A stretch of DNA of 64,000 bases. Source: Liriodendron chinense (Eukaryota > Streptophyta > Magnoliopsida > Magnoliales > Magnoliaceae). The position numbers and the translations under genes were made by a program. The stretch spans positions 992,001-1,056,000 of the forward strand of contig ML058409.1 of assembly GCA_003013855.2 (NCBI GenBank), read 5' to 3'. Positions 1 to 10,870 of the stretch are shown in pieces; the first letter of the stretch is position 1, and every line of letters starts with the position of its first letter. The notes beneath the pieces are model-generated. The model had not been told where the DNA came from, did not search any database, and was given only the letters and a program-made list of their open reading frames with translations.

Positions 1-549
1 TAGGGACAACTGGCGTGCTGATATAGACGGATTGACCGTTGAAGATGTAAGTATCTTGCTTTCCTTATCCCTCGTGCTGCATTGTAATTGATCGTGATGA
101 CCTCCTTTGTTGTAGCTTGCTCGGATGCCGTATGCCAACTTTCCTCTCTACTACACCCCTCAGCGTGTGGAGGCCTATGATGCATCATGCCTCCGGATCA
201 TGCTTTCTGACGCTGAATCATTTCAGTGGTATTTGGGTGAGAGGCTGCTTCGACAGATTACCGGGGTGGCTCGAGTCCCTTGTTCTGCACCTCCTCCAGC
301 TGCTCAGATCCCAGCTGATGAGATAGCTGATGCTCTTGTGGGCCAGCCCGGGTTTCGTTTCACGATCCCGGATCGCGACTATGATGAGTGGTACTTGTTG
401 TACGGCTAGGGGCCTCTGCTTCCTCCGCTCTATGTTCCTGGGGGTCGTCGCAGATACGCTGGAGGCTCAGTGACAGCTCCTTTGATGGATCTTCATCGTC
501 GAGAGCGGGACGAGAGGAGGGATGACGACGATTATGTTGGTGACCTATA
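1..549 (+). pseudogene. 3' part of a plant-mobile-domain-like gene, antisense to Tat1
   Basis: Two exons are visible. The first is open from the window edge to 46. A GTAAGT donor begins at 47 and a TTGTTGTAG acceptor ends at 115, and the frame continues in phase into residues LARMPYANFPLYYTPQRVEA. The frame stops at TAG 407-409, then stays open in frame to a TAG ending at 549, giving a charged R/D-rich tail. The first stop may be a nonsense mutation or the true end. The composition resembles the C-terminal part of plant-mobile-domain (MAIN-like or phosphatase-7-long-form-like) proteins carried by transposons. That family call is an inference from general resemblance; no catalytic motif is visible. 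Confidence 0.5.
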
Positions 550-1469
550 GCCTGCTTTTGTATTCAGCTTACTCGATGTATGACCTTCTTTTTGCTTTTA
601 CCCTCTTTTGTATCAAAATCTTCTAAATGAATATACAACCTTTGACTTGTCTCAAATTACTTGATGATGCCTACATGCTCTGAATGATTTGTGGAAGATG
701 AGACTTTTTAACTGCATGGATGATGACTCGAACGGCTCAGATTGCTTGATTTGGCCCTGTGGGCCCCTTCCAGATCTTAGCTTTGCTTTGGAGCACCATT
801 TTTTGATGTTTTGTGAGGCTAAGAAGGCTTCTCATGGTGCGGATGATGACTTGAACGGCTCAGATCGCTTGATTTGGCCTTGTGGGCCCACTTGATGATC
901 AAATCTTGGATTCTGGCCCTTCTTTTGATGATCAAACCCTTGATCTTGCTATTTGATGACCCATACGAGCTTTTCCATGGTTTAGATCATAATGATCTAG
1001 TCTTTGAGTGGCTCAGATTGCTTATGAGCCCCTCTTAGTAAATTTTCTTTCTCTTTGACCCGATCAGGCCCATGTTGGCCGCTTGACTTCCTGATTGGAT
1101 AGGTGGGGTACCTTCCAAATGATTTTGATCAACCTCAAACGAAATCTGGAGTGGATTGGGGCCTTGGGTGGCCCTCAGGGTGCCATCTGCTGATGTGGAC
1201 TGTCAGCCTCACCTACCAACGACCATGGAGCCAATCCCGCGGAGAGAGAGGAAATGCGTCCGTACGGGCAGCCCGCTGCCCACAGCGGGCCGCACAAGAC
1301 TCGCCTCTTGTGCGGTCTGGGCTGGCTCTTGTTCGGACATTCTCTTCTGTCCACTGCCCTTGTCCCCATATTCCCTACACGTCTTGGTTCGATTACAGCC
1401 ATGAATATTCTCTTTGTCTCATCTTCCCTTCTCCTTTTGTCCTCTTCTTGGTTTGTCCTTTCTCAAGCA
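550..1469. other. Non-coding spacer between two antisense genes, with one direct repeat
   Basis: The stretch holds the AT-rich 3' flank of the preceding gene and the likely 5' region of the next. About 50 bp is repeated directly at 717-769 and 839-891; both copies share GATGATGAC..GAACGGCTCAGAT..GCTTGATTTGGCC followed by TGTGGGCCC. Small open frames here have no recognisable domain, and I do not call them genes. Confidence 0.5.
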
Positions 1470-4015
1470 ATGGATAGTGAAGATTTAGGGGCTGTGGGGG
1501 CTGTCCATGGTGGGTCCCACACTTCAGAAAGTGTTGAAGGCTTTAATGATGGAGGGTTTTCTTTAATAGATGGTGGAGATGGAGCATTGAATGGGGGCAT
1601 TGATGAGGGGCTAGGGATGGTGGTTGGTGGAGCTTTGAATGGCTCCATTAATGGCAGCCATGCTAAAATTTCTGATTTGAATGGGGCCCTCATTATGGGA
1701 GAAATGGATAGTATGGATGAGATGGGAAGATGGGACATAGGTGAGGCTATGCATCCCTTGAATGTGGGCCACCTGGATGATGTGATTGATGGAGGTGATG
1801 GGAGTATGATGGACATAGATGGGCTGATCTCATGTCTGGATGGTATGGATGGTTCAGATGATACCTTTGATGGTTTGGATGCTCTTAATAATGGCCGAGA
1901 TGTGCGGCATACTTGTTTGGGTGGACTTGATGTGATCATTGATGATGTCCCCCTGATGATGGATGGTGTGGATGCCTCGATGATCCCTTTGATTGGACAA
2001 AATGATGATTGGATTCACGACTTTATGTTGGAGAGGGCCGCAGGTCCAGATCTGACCGTTGATTCTTCGACCGGGGTTGCTGGGACCCTTCTTGATGGTT
2101 CAGATGCATTTTTCGACTGTCAGATTGGTCAGGGTACCACGATGTGTGGTGTGATCTTTGCTGATAGCCCTTTTGATGGAGAGTTTCATCCTTCTCCTGA
2201 TCGTCGGTCCTTTGCGCACTCTGTTCATGAGGTAGGCGAGTCTTCTCATGCAGCTGAGGTCGTGACAGTTTCAGACAGTGATGCGACTATATCAGACATA
2301 GCCGTTACTGGGGGCAGGTCAGGGGCTGTTGAGTCTGCAGAGGTTCCAGCTTTTCCTTCTCCTTCGCCCGTTGATCTTCCGATCCTGGATGAGCTGTCAT
2401 TGATTTTTAGGCCTTTTGTTCTGGAGGGGGTACCCGTGAGGACTTGTCAGCTGCTTCCTCGTCCTTCTTGCTTGCTACAACTGCTTGCTTGGCTTGACAG
2501 CTTGTCAGCTTATGAGATTCGAGATTTGGAGTCCTATGGCTTTGGCAGTCTGATTCATATGGCTAGAGTTGACATTAACTGGAGGATGCTCGGAGCTGCA
2601 CTGATTGACTGGGTCCCTTCGTTGAACTTGTTCGCGTTTAACGATATAGAGATGGGACCCTCTTTAGAGGAGCTTGCGTGCTTGACAGGCCTACCTTGGG
2701 ATTATACTCAGTATTTTTCGCCGAAGACATTGCCGAAGACTGCCACACCGCAGAACTGGTTTGGGATCCCCTATCTGGTTCAGCCTGTAGTTGCCGGCCA
2801 GGATGCTGTAGTGTTCTCCTTGGACTTGCTGTGTGATCTTTTTTCGGGTCCTCGGAGTATGGCCGGATCTGTTCTTGCTCGGTACGCACTAATGTTCTGC
2901 TTGATAGCTGAGGTGCTATTCTCGGGATGGCGCAGGTCCCAGACTCCTTTGCTTTTTGAGGTGATGAGCCGAGCTACCCGACGGCAGGGGATCATTTCTC
3001 TCGTCCTGGCCGAGCTGTTTAATGGGCTGACTGACTGTGCCTTCGGCCGCACTCGTGTCCTTCACAGCTGCTGTGCATTTTTTCTGGTATCTTTTCTACA
3101 CCTTTCTCTTCTTGCTTTTTAGGAATTGCTTTGCTCTAGCTGAACTTCTTTTCCTTCTTGTGATCAGTCTAGCTATAGGAGCGTCTTTCGCTGACTGTTC
3201 CTGTACCATTTCCTGGCACCCGTCGCCCAGACCTTATGCGACACATCATGGAATTTCTTCCTCATACGGCTAGGATGACTGAGCCCTTGTATCGCAGGAT
3301 GTTTGCTGAACTTCGTGACTGGAATGTTCATTGGGAGTCATCTTGGCTTTCACTTCCTCTAGTGTTTTGCAATGCACACCGCCTTCCTCTGATGTTGGTA
3401 GGCTTTCGATCTTACTTTTCTTATCATCCTATCCGGTTTCTGCGGCAGTTTGGGTACGAGTAGGGTGTTCCTCTTTTTGCTTTCACGGGTATCGGGTGTC
3501 GAGCACTTCCATCCAGAACCTCTGACTTTAGGACTTGGGTTGATGGATCCTGGGCGAGTTACTTGACTGCCGATTTGCTTAGTTTTGAGCTGCGGACTTT
3601 TCCAATGGCGACCGCCCCATATCAGTACTGGGTTGCTGAGCAGTCTTTGTACCGACATATCCCTTGCTGGCACCAGACTGTTGATGAGGATGAGCAGGAT
3701 ATCCTTGGAGATGCCAGCTCTTCATCTAGTTCATACGAACCCTTTGAGGAGCGCCCATTCATCGATCCTGGTTTCCTTTTGGCCACTCATGGCCATTTGC
3801 TGTCTGAGATTTCCGCACTTCGGTATCATTGTGAGATGATGTCGAGGAGGTTGTCTGCCGACCAGAGGTTGTCTGATGAGGAGACCGCGATCCGTACCCT
3901 TGAGCGCGATGAGGCGCATTACCTGCGTATGGAGGTGAGCAGGTTGAGAGCGAGGCTACTTCATTATGAGTCAGAGGACTTACCTGATATGGCCGAGCAG
4001 GAGGGTAGAGATTGA
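1470..4015 (+). pseudogene. Antisense DUF7745/plant-mobile-domain-like gene of Tat1
   Basis: Lies on the opposite strand to Tat1, 3' of its integrase. I place the start at Met 1470 because the upstream extension looks like non-coding leader, but the frame is open from 1254. Order: a D/G-rich low-complexity N-terminus (about residues 1-200); a globular domain including MGPSLEELACLTGLPWDYT and a segment near SGWRRSQTPLLFEVMSRA; then, after an inferred 92-bp intron (donor GTATCT at 3087, acceptor ending 3178, phase kept), a segment ending in RFLRQFGYE; finally a coiled-coil-like tail ending at 4015. TAG at 3461-3463 interrupts the frame exactly where the Tat2 counterpart has Gln in QFGYDQGVP, so CAG to TAG is likely. 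The domain family (DUF7745 or plant mobile domain) is inferred from recall. Its function in the element is unknown. Confidence 0.6.
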
Positions 4016-4488
4016 TTGTGTTGGCCACCTGTACATTCCTTTTTGCATAGTATATGATTGCAATTTTTTTGTATTTTTTTTAATATTTTTTTTTGAAAAA
4101 GATGACATGATATATGTAAAAGAAATATGATGCTTTTAATGAAAAGAAGAAATTTTTTTTGAGAATCTATTGTGCCATGAGTTGTCTTGTGAGTGTGTCT
4201 GGATTTTGTGTCGGGATATGTGAATCAGAACTGGGGCTCGGCCAATGCTTTGACCGATGTCTCGAGATTTAACTTGTGTGCTCCTTTGGTTCCCTAAAGG
4301 TATAGGTAATGGAAACTGTTGCTTCCTGAGATTGTCAAAGTTTGAAGAGCTCTTTACTCCTGACTGCACTTCTTCTTGTTCTTGAACTGTGACTGCTTGA
4401 ACTGATCTGGACTGTCTGATTTCTTGGTACCTGCACTTTTCATTTTTTTCTTTTTCCATTTGAGCCATTTTTGCCTGTAGCGCTCTTT

Positions 4489-4691
4489 TATGTTTTCACC
4501 ACACCCGGCCTTTTCCCTTCATTTTTGCCCGTGGCGCCCTTTCGGGTTTTCACCAAGTCCTGGGTGTTTGATCTTGCCTGCCCCTTGGCAGCTATGCTGT
4601 TTTTACCCTCGACGCCTTTTCGGGTTTTCACCAAATCCGCTATATGCCCACTGTTTTTACTCGGAGCACCCTTTCGGGTTTTCACTCCGCC
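4489..4691. repeat. Tandem repeats in the Tat1 3' untranslated region
   Basis: Three clear copies and one diverged copy of a unit centred on CCTTTCGGGTTTTCACC occur near 4491, 4537, 4614 and 4669, with spacing of roughly 50-80 bp. Read on the element's strand the core is GGTGAAAACCCGAAAGG. It lies between the pol end and the antisense gene. Tandem repeats in the 3' UTR are a described property of Ogre/TAT elements and a known seed for satellites; that this array is one is inference. Confidence 0.6.
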
Positions 4692-4699
4692 CTCTTTGT

Positions 4700-5122
4700 T
4701 TAGGCACACACTTTCTTTTTTTTTTTCTTTTTTCTGGATCTTTGGATAACTGCGGCAGTTAGAGGTCGGGAATCCATCGTTGCCAGCCGATGGCAGTCTT
4801 TCAGCCTTTATCCTAAGTTACGATAATAGAGCTGTCGGTCTTAGCTACCAACCTTTCTAAGATGGGTGGATGGATGACTGTGTTTCTTCTTGGGGTTGAG
4901 TTTTTCCCTGCTTTGGCTTCCCCTTTTTTATCTCTCTTTTTTCTCTTTTTTTGTATTCCCCCCCCCCCCCCCTTTTTGTCTTTTTCTTCTCTCTCTTTTT
5001 TTTTTGTTGAATTCCCTTATTTGAAACGCTTGTTAGTAGATGGAAATGATTTCTCAGGGGTTTTAGCTTCGACCTCTTGACTTCAGCTTTATTAAAGTAA
5101 CTTTTGATAAAGTCAAAATGAC
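4700..5122 (-). other. Polypurine tracts downstream of Tat1 integrase, including a run of 15 G
   Basis: On the plus strand 4710-4735 is almost pure T/C, and 4925-5012 is T/C-rich with 15 consecutive C at 4958-4972. On the element's coding strand these are polypurine tracts, the second with a G15 core. They start within about 115 bp of the integrase end. They could act as PPT-like primers for plus-strand synthesis, but no LTR boundary follows directly, so this is not a demonstrated PPT. The rest shows no gene. Confidence 0.45.
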
Positions 5123-6244
5123 TTACCCATGAAAGATCTTCACTTTGTCGGCGTTGATTGGCTCAGGAAGATTCACTCCTCTCATGCTAGTGAGTCTGAG
5201 GGCGCCTCCGGGAAGTACTTCTCTGATGATCAGCGGTCCGTCCCACGAGGGTTTGAACTTTCCTTTGGGATTCGGAAGGTGCGACGGTAGGATCTTCTTC
5301 ATGACCATGTCGCCTACCTTGAAACTTCTTTTTCGGACTCTCTTGTTATAAGCCCGAGCGATCCTTTTCTGATAACACTGAGAATGACTTAGCGCACGCA
5401 TGCGCTTTTCATCTGCTAGCTGCAACTGATCGAATCTGGCCCATTGCCATTCTCCTTCTTCAATTTCGCTTTCTAGTAACACCCGTAGTGATGGTATTTC
5501 TACCTCGACTGGTAGAGCTGCTTCCATTCCATAAGTAAGCTCGAAAGGAGTAACGCCCGTAGCAGATCGTACAGACGTTTGATAGGCCCAAAGTGCATAT
5601 GGGAGCGTATCTGACCAATCTCGATAGGTCACGACCATCTTCTCGAGTATCCTGACAATTGTCTTGTTTGGAGCTTATACCCCACCATTCATCTGAGGAC
5701 GGTAAGGGCTTGATCGATGACGTTGAATCTTGAATTTGCTGATGAAGTCATCCATCTTCTTGTTGACAAACGGGGTCCCATTATCTGTGATGATAGCATT
5801 GGGGATTCCATATCGGCATATGATGTTGTTCTTCATGAATTTGATCACCTAAGATGCTGCAATCGTGGTGTAGGAGGATGCCTCTACCCACTTGGTGAAG
5901 TAGTCGACTGCCACAAGTATGTACTCATGACCGTTTGATGCTTTAGGACTAATCTTGCCGATGATGTCGAGTCCCCACATGGAGAAGGGCCAAGGGGTGG
6001 TCAAGTTGTATAATTCTGATGAGGGGGCATAGATTTGATTCGCATGCTCCTGACACTTGAAGCATTTTCTGACGTGCTGGCAGCAGTCTGTCTCCATGGT
6101 GAGCCAATAGTAGCCGAGTCGTAGAATCTTCTTTTCCATCATGTGCCCGTTCATGTGTGGGCCATAGATTCCTTCGTGTATTTCTTTCATGATCTTTGCA
6201 GCTTCTGTTTCATCGACGCATCGAAGAAGGATGTGATTATAGGA
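5123..6244 (-). pseudogene. Tat1 integrase
   Basis: Integrase inserts the cDNA into host chromatin. The HHCC zinc-binding region is visible (HEG..H.., then CFKCQ), followed by the core with first Asp in GLDIIG, second Asp in ITDNGTPF, and a C-terminal region with KRSFKVGDMV and a GxFKPSWDGP-type module. The frame is continuous with RNase H upstream. Two internal stops occur: TAG at 5849-5851, and TAA at 5675-5677. The TAA lies exactly where the catalytic Glu of the DDE triad is expected (between NGGV and APNK). The C-terminal end at 5123 looks natural. This copy cannot make active integrase. Confidence 0.85.
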
Positions 6245-7426
6245 TCACTTGTAAAGAACTTCACCACTGATGGTGAACTGGCCGGCCAAACACCGGATAG
6301 TTCGGCGATCTGTTGCTGTTGCTGTCTCCGGATACTCCTGGGTTTCAATATATTGCTTGATGTCGGCATACCAGGGTTTGTCAGGGACAGCTTCGGCTTC
6401 TTCTATTTGCAGGCAAAAAGTAGGTTCATCTTTAATTTCGATGGTGAGCTCCCATTCTGAAGCTCCTTTCGGGATCTCGAGCATTGACGCGAGTGTGGCG
6501 AGAGCATCTGCAAACTGATTCTTAGCTCTGGGCATGTATGAGAATGTGACTTCTTTGAATTCTTCAATCAGATTTTCAAGATACACATGATATGGTATCA
6601 ACTTCTCGTCCTTAGTTTTCCATTTGCCATTGGTCTGATTGATGATAAGCTGTGAGTCTTCAAATACTCGTAGCTTCTTGACGCCCGAGATTATGGCTTC
6701 CCTTAAGCCAGCGATGCATGCTTCGTACTCTGCCATGTTGTTGGTGCACTCGAATGCTATGCGCCTTGAGATAGGAATAGGGGCATCATCTGGAGAGTAG
6801 AGGATCGCTCCAATACCACTCCCTTTAGAATTTACTGCGCCGTCGAAGAATAACGTCCACTCATCTTTCTTCTTTTTTTCATCCCCTTCGATAAGCAAGA
6901 GATCTTCATCAGGGAAGAATGTCTTGAGCAGTTGATAATCCAGGAGGGAGTGGACCGCAAGATGATCGGCGAGGGCCTGTCCCTTGATTGCCTTCTGAGT
7001 GACATAGGTGATGTCGAACTCAAACAAGGGTAGCTGCCATTTAGCTATCCTTCCAGTGAGTGCCGGTTTCTCGAATAGGTACTTGAGCGGATCCATGTGA
7101 GCGAGTAGGAGAATAGGGAATGCAATCATGTATTGACGGAGTCGCTGAGTTGCCCAGACTAGGGCGAGGCAAGTCTTCTCGATCGGGGAATACCTGGTCT
7201 CATAGTCGGTGAACTTTCGGCTCAAATAGTATATTGCTTGTTCCTTCTTCCTGATCTCGTCGTGCTGGCCGAGAACACAGCCGATGGCTTCTGCTGCTAC
7301 CGAGATGTATAACAATAGTGGACGTCCAGGAGTGGGTGGCACTAGGATTGGAGGATTCATGAGATACTTGTTGATGCGATCGAAGGCGACTTGGCAATCA
7401 TTATTCCATTCTTTTAGAACGTTCTT
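6245..7426 (-). pseudogene. Tat1 dual RNase H (RT-linked RNase H plus second RNase H)
   Basis: Degrades the RNA strand during reverse transcription. The first RNase H follows RT directly (SVAAEAIGCVLGQ, then YSPIEKTCLALVWA and KWQLPLFEFDITYV). After a short linker with a KKKKDE stretch, a second RNase H begins at WTLFFDGAVN, with NNMAEYEACI, DSQLIINQ and ADALATLAS as its acidic-motif blocks. Two tandem RNase H domains mark the TAT lineage of Ty3/gypsy. The frame is shared with RT upstream (TAG at 7427-7429 intervenes) and with integrase downstream (TGA at 6245-6247, likely from CGA). Confidence 0.85.
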
Positions 7427-8617
7427 CTAAAGGAGCTTGAAAATGGGCTCACAAATAGGTGTGAGCTGTGCAATGAAGCGACTGATGTATTGAATTCTGC
7501 CGAGGAAGCCATGAATTTCTTTCTCTGTTCTGGGAGGGAGCATCTCGATTATTGCTTTGGTTTTGGTTTCGTCGACCCTGATGCCATCCTCGCTCACCAT
7601 AAAGCCGATGGGCTTACCTCCCATTGCACTGAAGACACATTTCTGAGGGTTGAGACGGAGCTTGTATTTTTCTAATCTGTTGAATAACTTCTTCAGGTCT
7701 TCAAAGTGTCCTTCAATTGTGCGAGATTTGATGATCATATCGTCTACATATACTTCAAGCTCTTTGTTCATCATGTCGTGGAATAGTGTTGTCATTGCTC
7801 GCTGATATGTTGCTCCTGCGTTCTTCAGACTGAACGGCATTACCCTGTAACAGAAAGTTCCCCAGGGAGTGATAAACGATGTCTTCTCGCGATCTTCGAC
7901 GGCCATCTTGATCTGATTGTAACCTGAGAAACCGTCCATGAACGAGAAGACCTTGTACCCAGCAGTGTTGTCGACCAGAGTGTCGATATGTGGCAAAGGG
8001 AAGTCGTCTTTAGGACTGACTTTATTGAGATCTTGGAAGTCGATGCACATTCGAACCTTGCCATCCTTCTTTGGTACTGGTACGATGTTGGCGAGCCATT
8101 CAGGGTAGTTGGAGACTACCAAGAATCCCGCATTGTACTGCTTGATGACTTCATCTCGGACTTTCAAAGCCCATTCTGGCTTCATTCTTCGAAGTTTCTG
8201 TTTCACTAGCTTCATATCTGCCCTGGTTGACAGATGGTGTACAACGAGCTCTTCATCGAGCCCTGGCATGTCTTCATATGAGAACGCAAAGTTGGACAAT
8301 GTTGGAGCTAGGAACTTTATCATTCTCTGTTTCATCTCAGGTGGCAACGATTTTCTAATGCGTACTTCCCTAGGGATCTCAGGTGTCCCCAAGTTCACTA
8401 TCTTGAAATCATTGGCTACAACATTGGTTTTAGATTCAAACTTTTTGAGGAGATCCTCTAGTTCGAGAGCCGGATCATCATCTTCCTCATCCCGAGCTTC
8501 GTCCAGGCCCATGAGCTCAAAGTCTAATTCGATGTCAAAATCATATGATTCGACTTCAAACTCATGCAACTCTTTAGACAAACTTGGCACACTATTGAAT
8601 GCAGGAAAAGAAATGTT
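7427..8617 (-). pseudogene. Tat1 reverse transcriptase
   Basis: RNA-dependent DNA polymerase. An acidic N-terminal linker (about residues 1-75) leads to the RT palm. Landmarks are VPKKDGKVRMCIDFQDLN, FPLPHIDTLVD, FMDGFSGYNQI and the catalytic YVDDM near residue 280, followed by the thumb region ending at EPIFKLL. I annotate from 8617 because the frame is open slightly upstream of the GTG at 8590. No internal stop is seen; TAG at 7427-7429 separates it from RNase H. The palm motifs look intact, so the block is the in-frame stops rather than active-site loss. Confidence 0.85.
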
Positions 8618-8944
8618 TTTTTGTTTTTGAGAATTTTCTGGAATTGAAATGCTAGATATTTTTGGCTTTTAAAAGTTTTCGATTTTTTTTATTTTTGAAA
8701 TTCACAGGACTTTGAACAAGCAGGCATTGCAGACCATGATTGATCCTAGCTTGTTCCAAAGTTCCGATCGCTGCTTAAACAGGCATTTTTTTTAGAAGCC
8801 AGAGCCCTCAGATGGCTCTTTGGCTGATTCAAAAGTTAAGGGAACGGATGACCATTCAGGACCCCACACTTCCTCCCCTGAAGAGGTAGGGGTTGATGAC
8901 TTGGGCGAAGAATCACAGTCTAGCCCAATGACCATGATTTCTCG
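8618..8944 (-). other. AT-rich spacer with in-frame stops between protease and RT: candidate Ogre-type intron
   Basis: On the minus strand the protease frame meets TAG at 8945-8947, stays open to TAA at 8792-8794, then meets further stops in an AT-rich stretch (about 8640-8710). Coding resumes after a pyrimidine-rich run ending CAATAG near 8595. Ogre elements are known to carry an intron between protease and RT, and position and composition fit. I could not choose a donor. Plain decay of a linker is the alternative. Confidence 0.35.
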
Positions 8945-10870
8945 CTAGTTGGGCTCGAGATCTGAGTCGTATTCAGTCCCTCCCAGATCACTTACCTCGC
9001 ATTGCAGTTCGTCTGGTTCCACAGCGAGATACAAGTTCGGAATCTGGACATCGGACCAATCTAGGGCTGGCCATTTCCCTTTCTTGGTCCAATGGATGGG
9101 CTGCTTCTGCCCCTGGCTGATGATTGGTAATGTTGATTCTGCAGAGATGGGTGGGTCGTGCCCTTTGCTGATTGATGCTGAGATGGGCAAGTTGTGCCCC
9201 TGGCTGGCTGGAATTGAAGCGGGCAGGTTGTGCCCCTGGTTGGGAGCAGGTGTCAGAGTAACCTGGTCCTGAAGCTGTTGTATTTGACATTCTTCTTCAT
9301 CTTCATCCTTTCCTTCTTCTTCTGGAGGCTTAGACGGTTCGAGAATCTGATCCCATAGAATGGGGGGCCACGTGGCCCAAGCTAGGCTCATTGGGAGGCC
9401 TTTATGTAGTGCAGTCGGTTGATTCCCTCCTGGATCTTTGTAAGGTTCTCCTGGCTTGACGAATTGGATGGGTGAGCACCGAAATTTCTTCCTTCTTTTG
9501 TCCATGAAGATTGCCCTGTATCCGAGTCCCCATTTGCGTTGGTTATATACCAGCGGTATCTTTCTGGACTTGAAATGATTCTTCATTCGGTAATTGAGGC
9601 TCAGACATTCTCCTGGTGAAAAGACACGGTCCACCCTTATCGGTTCCGGGTTGGCGATAGCGTTCACAGTCTCGAATTCGAAACTATGAAATGGGACGTC
9701 CTCTTCAGAATGCTGGATATCGATGATAGGGATGTCTGGTTCAGTGGCAGCAGCATTGGAAGGAATGATGAGCTCCTTCTCTGCATGGATAGAGATCACT
9801 TGATTTCCACAGATGTATTTCACTCGTTGATGCAGGGTTGATGGCACAACCCCCACCTTGTGTAGCCAAGGTCGTCCGAGCAACATGTTGAAAGAGGCTG
9901 ATATATCCAGGATTTGGAATGTGATAGTGGAGATTTCTGGACCTATCTGTACCTCTATGTCGACCTCCCCTTCCACTGATCGACGGGTGTTGTCGAATGC
10001 TCTGACGCATATGGTGCTGGGTCGAAATGAAGAAGCACTGATTCCCAGATGTTCCGCAGTCTTGAGCGGGCAGACGTTTAAGCTTGAGCCATTATCGATA
10101 AGGACCAACGGGACATAGAGGTCTTTGTATCGTAAGGCTATGTTGAGAGATCGCCCATGATCGCGTCCTTCCGGTGGCAACTCATTATCGATGAAGGTGA
10201 TGGCGCGTGCAGCCAGGAGCTGTCCGACCATCAATGCTATCATTTCAGGTGCCATATCGGAGGAGATGTGAGCATCACTCAAGGTTTTGGCAAACATTTC
10301 TCTATGTACGCGCGATGTGCAGAGTAACTCCCATACCGAGATTTTAGCAGGGATTGACTTAAGCTGAGTCGCCACATTGTATGCGGCTTCATTTTTGTTG
10401 CCGAGGCCTGAGAGAGAGCCTTTGGGATCTTCTCTGTTCTGATTATCTCTTCGAATGCAACGCCCATTGGGATTCATATTCCCTACTTCCGCACATTCTG
10501 GATAGTGCCAGGGGACCTCTTTATAATTTTCCTCACCTTTGCCTTCTAAGACCACCGGTTCTTGCAATGGTGCTGGTGTGGGTACCAGATCTTCCTCATA
10601 TGGAGCTTTTGCCTTGAGGACTACATTGTTGCCTGTGCTGAAGGGGTAATATCGAGGCTTGTCTTCATAGATCACATAAGGTTGCGGTCCTGGCTTGACC
10701 ATTCCTGGAGCAGGAGGTTCCCATGGAATGAATATCGGTCCTCTTGATATGGTAGGGGGTTTCTCTGTTCGTCCCAACTGTCGTAGTGTGATTGACATGC
10801 CTCCAGAATTTACCCCTTGTAATATGACTAGCTCAACTGGAGGAGCTCCTTCCAAGATAGTGGGCTCTTG
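8945..10870 (-). pseudogene. Tat1 aspartic protease region
   Basis: Processes the polyprotein. The frame is 636 codons. The protease active site is LIDNGSSLN at about residue 253 (codons at 10089-10097), where Asn replaces the usual Ser/Thr/Gly after the catalytic Asp. A matching downstream block MLLGRPWLH is present. The N-terminal third carries repeats of a V-V/I-L-E/Q-G motif continuing from gag. The C-terminal part is rich in GHNLP-type repeats, about four copies. TAG at 10871-10873 separates this frame from the gag zinc-finger segment in the same frame. Confidence 0.75.

Noticed and set aside
1463..1939. 158-codon minus-strand frame rich in P and S
   Set aside because: Antisense shadow of the Asp/Gly-rich part of the Tat1 antisense gene.
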